Of a stretch of DNA of 5,186 bases, positions 1 through 5,186 are shown piece by piece. Position numbers and translations under genes: made by a program. Position 1 is the stretch's first letter. The number at the start of each line of letters is the position of its first letter. The stretch covers positions 1 through 5,186 of the forward strand of contig CAKUPH010000117.1 of NCBI GenBank assembly GCA_934675115.1, written 5' to 3'. The notes under the pieces were generated by a model. The model made no database searches. It worked only from the letters and a program-made list of their open reading frames with translations, and was not told where the DNA came from. The DNA comes from an uncultured Oscillospiraceae bacterium (GTDB lineage: Bacteria > Bacillota > Clostridia > Oscillospirales > Oscillospiraceae).

Positions 1-27
1 GGTTTGTTTGTGTTAACTTTTGTGCCC

Positions 28-2100
28 TTACTCCTCCGCCAGGGCCTTCGCGGCGGCGATGGCCTTCTCCTGCGCCGCGGGAGGACAATCCTCGTAGCGG
101 ACGAAGTGGAAGGTAAAGGTGCCGCGGGACTGGGTCATGGCCCGCAGGTCGATGGAGTAGGTGGTCATTTCGGCCATGGGGACCTCGGCGGCGATGACCT
201 GGGTGCCGTCGCCCTGAGGCTCCATGCCCATGACGCGGCCCCGGCGCTTGTTCAGGTCGCCGATGACGTCGCCCATGTAGTTGTCGGGGACGGTGACCTT
301 CAGCTCGCCCACCGGCTCCAGCAGGACGGGGTTGGCCTCGGGCAGGGCGGCCTTATAGGCCAGCTGAGCGGCGGTCTTGAAGGCAATTTCGGAGGAGTCC
401 ACGGGGTGGTAGCTTCCATCGTACAGAACGGCCTTCAGGTTCACCACGGGATAGCCCGCCAGCACGCCGTGGACGCAGGCTTCCTTGATGCCCTTTTCCA
501 CAGCGGGGAAGAAGTTCTTGGGAACGGAGCCGCCGAAGACCTCCTCGGCGAACACGGGCTCTTCGCTCTCAGGGTTGGGCTCAAAACGGATCCACACGTC
601 GCCGAACTGGCCGGAACCGCCGGTCTGCTTCTTGTGGCGGCCCTGCTTGGAGACGGTCTTGCGGATCTTCTCGCGGTAGGCCACCCGGGGCTCCTTCAGC
701 TCCACATCCACGCCGAAGCGGGTCTTGAGCTTGGACACCAGCACGTCGGTCTGGATGTCGCCGGCGGTGGTGAGCACCATCTGGTGGGTCTCGGCGTTGT
801 TGACCACGGAGAAGGTGGGATCCTCCTCGTTGAGGCGGGCCAGACCGGCGGCAATCTTGTCGTCCTGACCGCGGGTCTTGGGGCTGATGGCCTTGGCGTA
901 GTTGGGCTCGGCGAAGGGGATGGGCGGCAGCTTGACGTACTTGCGGGCGTCATAAAGGGTGTCGCCGGTCTTGAGCTTATCCATCTTGCCGATGGCGCCG
1001 ATGTCGCCGCAGGTGAGCTCCTTGGTCTCCTCGGTCTTCTTGCCCTTCATGATATACAGGCGGCCCAGCTTTTCGTTCTGGCCGGTGGTGGCGTTCACAA
1101 GGGTCATATCGGGGGTGAGGGAGCCGGAAATGACCTTCACCAGAGAGAACTTGCCATACTGGTCGGCCACGGTCTTGAACACGAAGGCGGCGGGGTGGGC
1201 GCCGGCGGAGACGATGTACTCCATGGGCTCGCCATCCTCGTCCTCGGCCATGATGGGAGCGGCCTCGTTGGGGGCGGGCAGCAGGTCCACGATGGCGTTG
1301 AGCAGGGCGGTGGTGCCCAGGCCGGTGGCGGCGGAGCCGCACACCACGGGGATGAGGGAGCAGTCACGGACGCCGGCCTTCAGGCCCTGAATGATCTCGG
1401 CATAGGTGAATTCTTCGCCGCCGAAGAACTTCTCCATGAATTCCTCGCTGGTCTCGGCCACAGACTCCATGAGTTGGCCGTAGATCTCGTCTACCACGGA
1501 CACCTTGTCCTCGGGCAGGGGGATCTCGGAGCGCTTGCCGTTCTTCATCTCGAAGGCGCGCTTGTGGAGCACGTCCACGATGCCGGTGACCTTCTTGTTC
1601 TCGTCCCAGATGGGGACCACCAGCGGGGCGATGTTCTTGCCGAAATACTCCCGAAGGGTATTGAAGGCGGAATTATAGTCCACGTTGTCCTCGTCCATCT
1701 TGGAGATGTAGACGATGCGGGGCATCTTCTTCTGGTCGAGGTAGCGCCAGGCGCGCTCGGTGCCCACGGACAGGCCGCCCTTGGCGGCGCAGACCAGAAC
1801 GCCCGCGTCGGCGACGGTCAGGCACTCGGCCACTTCTCCGGCAAAGTCGAAGTTGCCCGGAGTGTCCAGCACGTTGATCTTGCAGCCATTATATTCCACG
1901 GGGGCGACGGCGGCGGAAATAGAGATCTGCCGCTTGATCTCCTCCGGATCATAATCACAAATGGTGTTTCCCTCGGAGGGCTTGCCAAGGCGGTCGGTGC
2001 CGCCGGTCAAGTACAGAAGGCTCTCGACGAGGGTGGTCTTTCCGTTACCACCGTGTCCCAACAGGCAGATATTTCGGATGTTTTGCGGAGAATAGCTCAT
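28..2100 (-). CDS. EF-G-like translational GTPase (second EF-G family)
   Basis: A five-domain translational GTPase of 690 residues, expected in the cytosol on the ribosome. The G domain has a P-loop GHGGNGKT (residues 15-22), a switch I segment with PEEIKRQISI (about 52-61), DTPGN (79-83), SKMD (133-136) and GSA (255-257). Domain II is near 290-375, domain III near 385-470, domain IV starts near YREKIRK (475), and domain V starts near 595 with LNKRRGRVMGMEP. The P-loop, the DPEEIKR stretch and domain IV are typical of the EF-G-like family that exists beside canonical FusA, so I do not call it fusA. Canonical EF-G has AHxDAGKT, DTPGHVDF and NKxD. Here the switch-II His is Asn83 and the NKxD Asn is Ser133. 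The start is ATG at 2100, with AAGGAG 11 nt upstream. A GTG four codons earlier overlaps that ribosome binding site and is unlikely. The stop is TAA. Family membership is secure. The cellular role (translocation, recycling or specialised) is not known from sequence. Confidence 0.93.
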   Translation of the reverse strand: MSYSPQNIRNICLLGHGGNGKTTLVESLLYLTGGTDRLGKPSEGNTICDYDPEEIKRQISISAAVAPVEYNGCKINVLDTPGNFDFAGEVAECLTVADAGVLVCAAKGGLSVGTERAWRYLDQKKMPRIVYISKMDEDNVDYNSAFNTLREYFGKNIAPLVVPIWDENKKVTGIVDVLHKRAFEMKNGKRSEIPLPEDKVSVVDEIYGQLMESVAETSEEFMEKFFGGEEFTYAEIIQGLKAGVRDCSLIPVVCGSAATGLGTTALLNAIVDLLPAPNEAAPIMAEDEDGEPMEYIVSAGAHPAAFVFKTVADQYGKFSLVKVISGSLTPDMTLVNATTGQNEKLGRLYIMKGKKTEETKELTCGDIGAIGKMDKLKTGDTLYDARKYVKLPPIPFAEPNYAKAISPKTRGQDDKIAAGLARLNEEDPTFSVVNNAETHQMVLTTAGDIQTDVLVSKLKTRFGVDVELKEPRVAYREKIRKTVSKQGRHKKQTGGSGQFGDVWIRFEPNPESEEPVFAEEVFGGSVPKNFFPAVEKGIKEACVHGVLAGYPVVNLKAVLYDGSYHPVDSSEIAFKTAAQLAYKAALPEANPVLLEPVGELKVTVPDNYMGDVIGDLNKRRGRVMGMEPQGDGTQVIAAEVPMAEMTTYSIDLRAMTQSRGTFTFHFVRYEDCPPAAQEKAIAAAKALAEE

Positions 2101-2111
2101 AACTTGTTCCA

Positions 2112-2117
2112 CTCCTT
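2112..2117 (-). promoter_or_regulatory. Ribosome binding site of the EF-G-like gene
   Basis: AAGGAG on the minus strand lies 11 nt before ATG at 2100. Its last G is also the first base of an in-frame GTG (2112-2110), so that GTG cannot use this site. This decides the start in favour of the ATG and removes four residues (MEQV) from the longest reading. Confidence 0.8.
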
Positions 2118-2164
2118 ACGATTTGAGGGTAGTCCGGTTCCGAGTATGTGAGCCGGTATTGACA

Positions 2165-2193
2165 ATTATATAATAAACTGCGGCGTTTGGCAA
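2165..2193 (-). promoter_or_regulatory. Housekeeping sigma promoter of the EF-G-like gene
   Basis: On the minus strand TTGCCA (2193-2188, one mismatch to TTGACA) is followed after exactly 17 bp by a perfect TATAAT (2170-2165). Transcription should start near 2158, giving a leader of about 58 nt before the ATG. The promoter lies downstream of the dnaJ terminator, so the EF-G-like gene is predicted to be its own transcription unit. This is a sequence match only, without experimental mapping. Confidence 0.82.
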
Positions 2194-2218
2194 CCTGAAT
2201 TTGAGAAAAATGACGAAA

Positions 2219-2238
2219 AAATTTAACGGGTTAAATTT
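2219..2238. repeat. 20-bp AT-rich palindrome upstream of the EF-G-like promoter
   Basis: AAATTTAAC (2219-2227) and GTTAAATTT (2230-2238) are exact reverse complements separated by GG. The site lies 25 bp upstream of the -35 box, between the dnaJ terminator and the promoter. It could be a regulator binding site, an AT-rich upstream activating region, or a weak second hairpin behind the dnaJ terminator, since the minus strand continues into a T run. I do not recognise it as a known operator. Confidence 0.5.
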
Positions 2239-2252
2239 GACGCGAAAAAGCA

Positions 2253-2285
2253 CAAAAAAACAGAGCCTGCCGCCGCGCGGCAGGC
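2253..2285 (-). terminator. Rho-independent terminator after dnaJ
   Basis: On the minus strand GCCTGCCG (2285-2278) pairs perfectly with CGGCAGGC (2272-2265) around a 5-nt loop. After TCTG comes a run of seven T. It starts 14 nt after the dnaJ stop codon. An all-G/C-rich 8-bp stem plus a U tract is a textbook intrinsic terminator and marks the end of the chaperone transcript. Confidence 0.92.
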
Positions 2286-2299
2286 CCTGAAACAGCTCG

Positions 2300-3469
2300 T
2301 TATTTTTTCTTTTTCTTCTTCTCGAAGAAGTCCCGGACGGGAGTGCCGTGGGAGGTAGTTCCCTCGCCCATGGCCTCGGCAAAGGCGGTGAGGGCGTCAC
2401 GCTGTTCCCCGGTCAGGTTGGTGGGGACGGTGACCCGGACGGTGACGTACTGGTCGCCCCGGCCCCGGCCATTGACGGAGGGCACGCCCTTGCCCCGCAG
2501 GCGGAAGGTGGTGCCGGTCTGAGTTCCGGCGGGCAGGTTGTACTTCACCTTGCCGTCGATGGTCTCGATCTGGAGCTCCGCGCCCAGCGCGGCCTGGGTG
2601 AAGGAGACGGGCTGCTCGGTGTAGAGGTCGTAGCCATCCCGCTCAAACCGGGGGTCGCTGATGACGGACACGTTGATGAGCAGGTCGCCCGCGGGGCCGC
2701 CGTTGAGGCCGCCGTTGCCCTGACCGCGCATGGAGATGGTTTGACCGTCATCGATGCCGGCGGGGATCTTTACCTTGATCTTGCGCTGCTTGCGGACCTG
2801 ACCGGCGCCGTGGCAGTCGGGACAGGGCTGGTGAATGATCTTGCCGGTGCCGCTGCACCGGGAGCAGGGGGCCGTGGTGGAGAAGGCGAACCCGCCGCCG
2901 CCCCGCTGGATGCGGACCTGACCGGCGCCGTGGCAGTCCGGGCAGATCTCCGCCGTGGTCCCAGCGGCGCAGCCTGTGCCGTGGCAGGTGTCGCAGCTCT
3001 CGGTGCGGTTGAGGGTGATCTCCTTCTCAACGCCGGTCATGGCCTCCTGAAAGGTGATGGTCAGGTTGGCCCGCAGGGACGCGCCCCGCTTGGGCGCGTT
3101 GGGGTTGGCCTGACGCTGCTGGCCGCCGAAGCTGCCGAACCCACCGCCGCCCCCAAAGAAGGAGCCGAACAGGTCGCCCAAGTCGATGTCGCCCATATCG
3201 AAGCCGCCGTTAAAGCCGCCGCCTGCGCCGAAGTTGGGATCCACGCCCGCGTGGCCGAACTGGTCGTACTTGGCCCGCTTATCCTTGTCGGACAGCACCT
3301 CGTAGGCCTCGTTGACTTCCTTGAACTTGGCTTCCGCCTCGGCGTTGCCCGGGTTCATGTCCGGGTGGTACTGCTTGGCCAGCTTGCGGTAGGCTTTTTT
3401 CAGTTCGTCGTCCGTGGCTGTGCGGGGAACGCCAAGGACTTCGTAATAATCTCGTTTTTGTTCTGCCAT
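2300..3469 (-). CDS. dnaJ: Chaperone protein DnaJ (Hsp40), complete
   Basis: Type I Hsp40 of 389 residues, the co-chaperone that binds unfolded clients and stimulates DnaK ATP hydrolysis in the cytosol. The J domain spans residues 6-70, with the catalytic HPD at 35-37. A Gly/Phe-rich linker follows (about 72-117). Four zinc-binding CxxCxGxG motifs are intact at 159-166, 176-183, 202-209 and 216-223, followed by the C-terminal substrate-binding beta domains. The start is ATG at 3469, preceded by GAGGTGA with 5-nt spacing. A longer reading from 3508 would add 13 residues (beginning MGNMIPRF) unlike any DnaJ and is rejected. The gene lies 225 bp after dnaK and is closed by a strong terminator. 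No good promoter is visible in the gap, so it is probably co-transcribed with dnaK. Oddities are a terminal run of six lysines and an exact 28-bp repeat between the second and fourth zinc motifs. The length is ordinary for the family. Confidence 0.98.
   Translation of the reverse strand: MAEQKRDYYEVLGVPRTATDDELKKAYRKLAKQYHPDMNPGNAEAEAKFKEVNEAYEVLSDKDKRAKYDQFGHAGVDPNFGAGGGFNGGFDMGDIDLGDLFGSFFGGGGGFGSFGGQQRQANPNAPKRGASLRANLTITFQEAMTGVEKEITLNRTESCDTCHGTGCAAGTTAEICPDCHGAGQVRIQRGGGGFAFSTTAPCSRCSGTGKIIHQPCPDCHGAGQVRKQRKIKVKIPAGIDDGQTISMRGQGNGGLNGGPAGDLLINVSVISDPRFERDGYDLYTEQPVSFTQAALGAELQIETIDGKVKYNLPAGTQTGTTFRLRGKGVPSVNGRGRGDQYVTVRVTVPTNLTGEQRDALTAFAEAMGEGTTSHGTPVRDFFEKKKKKK
2791..2818. repeat. 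Copy A of an exact 28-bp direct repeat in dnaJ
   Basis: This stretch is identical to 2911-2938, exactly 120 bp (40 codons) away and therefore in the same frame. Read on the minus strand it encodes DCHGAGQVR at the fourth CxxCxGxG motif (residues 218-226). All nine codons are identical at the synonymous positions as well. Confidence 0.85.
2911..2938. repeat. Copy B of an exact 28-bp direct repeat in dnaJ
   Basis: This is the second copy of the 28-bp identity, encoding DCHGAGQVR at the second CxxCxGxG motif (residues 178-186). The flanks diverge (RIQ here against RKQ at copy A), so the identity is confined to the motif and the strand after it. Confidence 0.85.
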
Positions 3470-3474
3470 ATATG

Positions 3475-3481
3475 TCACCTC
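3475..3481 (-). promoter_or_regulatory. dnaJ ribosome binding site, possibly within a small hairpin
   Basis: GAGGTGA lies 5 nt before the dnaJ ATG and matches the 16S rRNA tail well. It fixes the start at 3469. In the mRNA, CCUC at 3493-3490 is complementary to the GAGG (3481-3478) of this site, with an 8-nt loop between them. A 4-bp stem could therefore partly cover the site. Confidence 0.75.
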
Positions 3482-3510
3482 TTTGAAACGAGGAATCATG
3501 TTACCCACAA

Positions 3511-3538
3511 CAAGCGGGGTGGAGAGCCACCCCGCTTG
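3511..3538 (-). terminator. Perfect 12-bp intercistronic hairpin, terminator-like without a U tract
   Basis: CAAGCGGGGTGG (3511-3522) and CCACCCCGCTTG (3527-3538) are exact reverse complements around a 4-nt loop. In the dnaK-to-dnaJ direction the stem is followed by TTGTGGG, not a T run, so it is at best a weak or degraded terminator. More likely it is an mRNA-stabilising or processing hairpin that sets the dnaK to dnaJ ratio. The stem-loop is certain as sequence. The termination role is inferred and doubtful. Confidence 0.45.
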
Positions 3539-3572
3539 CCGTTGAGGAAATCTACGTGTTCCCTCTCACGCT

Positions 3573-3692
3573 GCGGATTGGGCGCATGGCCGGGCCGCTT
3601 TCGCTGCGATTCAGGCAAAATCAGATTTGCTGCGCAAATTGGTATTTTGCCTTCACTCCGTTTCAAGCGAACCCTATGCGCCTATCCTCCGC
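3573..3692. repeat. Long imperfect inverted repeat between dnaK and dnaJ (MITE-like or structured RNA)
   Basis: About 120 bp in which nested arms pair in order. They are GCGGA (3573-3577) with TCCGC (3688-3692), GGCGCAT (3581-3587) with ATGCGCC (3676-3682), CGCTT (3596-3600) with AAGCG (3665-3669), AGGCAAAAT (3613-3621) with ATTTTGCCT (3644-3652), and ATTTGC (3625-3630) with GCAAAT (3634-3639) around a TGC loop. Either strand could fold into one rod-like hairpin. It begins two bases after the dnaK stop codon, has no coding potential I can support, and carries no U tract. The arrangement resembles miniature inverted-repeat elements or dispersed intergenic repeats, or it may be a structured intercistronic RNA. 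One copy cannot tell these apart. Confidence 0.6.
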
Positions 3693-3694
3693 GC

Positions 3695-5186
<1,492 letters not shown>

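Noticed and set aside
2101..2112. GTG at 2112 as an alternative start for the EF-G-like protein (MEQVMSYS)
   Set aside because: The GTG overlaps the only Shine-Dalgarno sequence (AAGGAG at 2117-2112), which is correctly placed for the ATG at 2100.
4..2151. A 715-codon stop-free frame on the plus strand covering the whole EF-G-like gene
   Set aside because: Its product is a monotonous mix of Gly, His, Leu, Val, Ala and Asp with no domain. This is the usual antisense reflection of a G/C-rich third-position codon bias. The minus strand encodes a fully recognisable protein with its own ribosome binding site and promoter.
2159..2174. Plus-strand TTGACA followed closely by TATAAT, as a divergent promoter
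   Set aside because: The two boxes are only 4 bp apart. No -35 box at 17 bp suits the plus-strand TATAAT, and there is no plus-strand gene downstream.
2116..2400. A 94-codon minus-strand frame running from the end of dnaJ through the terminator
   Set aside because: It overlaps dnaJ in another frame, reads through the terminator and promoter region, and has no ribosome binding site or recognisable sequence.
3470..3508. Upstream start for DnaJ adding 13 residues
   Set aside because: The extra residues match no DnaJ N-terminus, and the strong GAGGTGA site lies inside them, positioned for the start at 3469.
3562..3664. Tiny minus-strand reading frames of about 11 codons inside the inverted-repeat element
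   Set aside because: They have no ribosome binding site, are too short, and overlap the paired arms of the element.
3470..3694. A separate promoter for dnaJ in the spacer
   Set aside because: The best -10-like string (TAACAT near 3501) has no acceptable -35 box at 16-18 bp, where the sequence falls inside the hairpin. No CIRCE motif is present in the window.

Overview
The window carries three protein-coding genes, all read from the minus strand. In transcription order (right to left) they are the 3' four-fifths of dnaK, a complete dnaJ, and a complete translational GTPase of the EF-G-like (second EF-G) type. The DNA is G+C-rich, with strong G/C preference at third codon positions and canonical Shine-Dalgarno sites. 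The DnaK and DnaJ sequences resemble those of Bacillota, and the EF-G-like protein resembles the clostridial members of its family. My inference is a high-GC clostridial anaerobe, for example Oscillospiraceae such as Oscillibacter or Flavonifractor-like gut bacteria. The genus cannot be fixed from this sequence.

Layout. Positions 5186-3695 hold dnaK, which enters from the right edge without its first ~120 residues. Positions 3694-3470 are a 225-bp spacer between dnaK and dnaJ. It holds a long imperfect inverted repeat of about 120 bp that begins next to the dnaK stop codon, then a separate perfect 12-bp hairpin, then the dnaJ ribosome binding site. Positions 3469-2300 are dnaJ. A strong intrinsic terminator at 2285-2253 closes the chaperone unit. 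The following gap holds a 20-bp near-perfect palindrome (2219-2238) and a near-consensus housekeeping promoter (TTGCCA, 17 bp, TATAAT) that drives the EF-G-like gene at 2100-28. Positions 1-27 show nothing recognisable.

Function. DnaK and DnaJ form the ATP-driven Hsp70 folding machine. DnaJ delivers clients and stimulates DnaK ATPase activity through its HPD loop. hrcA and grpE would be expected upstream, outside the window, with any CIRCE operator. The EF-G-like gene is a separate transcription unit and its link to the chaperones is probably positional only.

The points most worth a second look are the structured, possibly repetitive element between dnaK and dnaJ, a three-cysteine cluster (CX3CX2C) in the otherwise disordered DnaK tail, the loss of the catalytic switch-II histidine in the EF-G-like GTPase, and an exact 28-bp repeat inside the dnaJ zinc-finger coding region. 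I found no CRISPR array, tRNA, rRNA, transposase or defence-type system.
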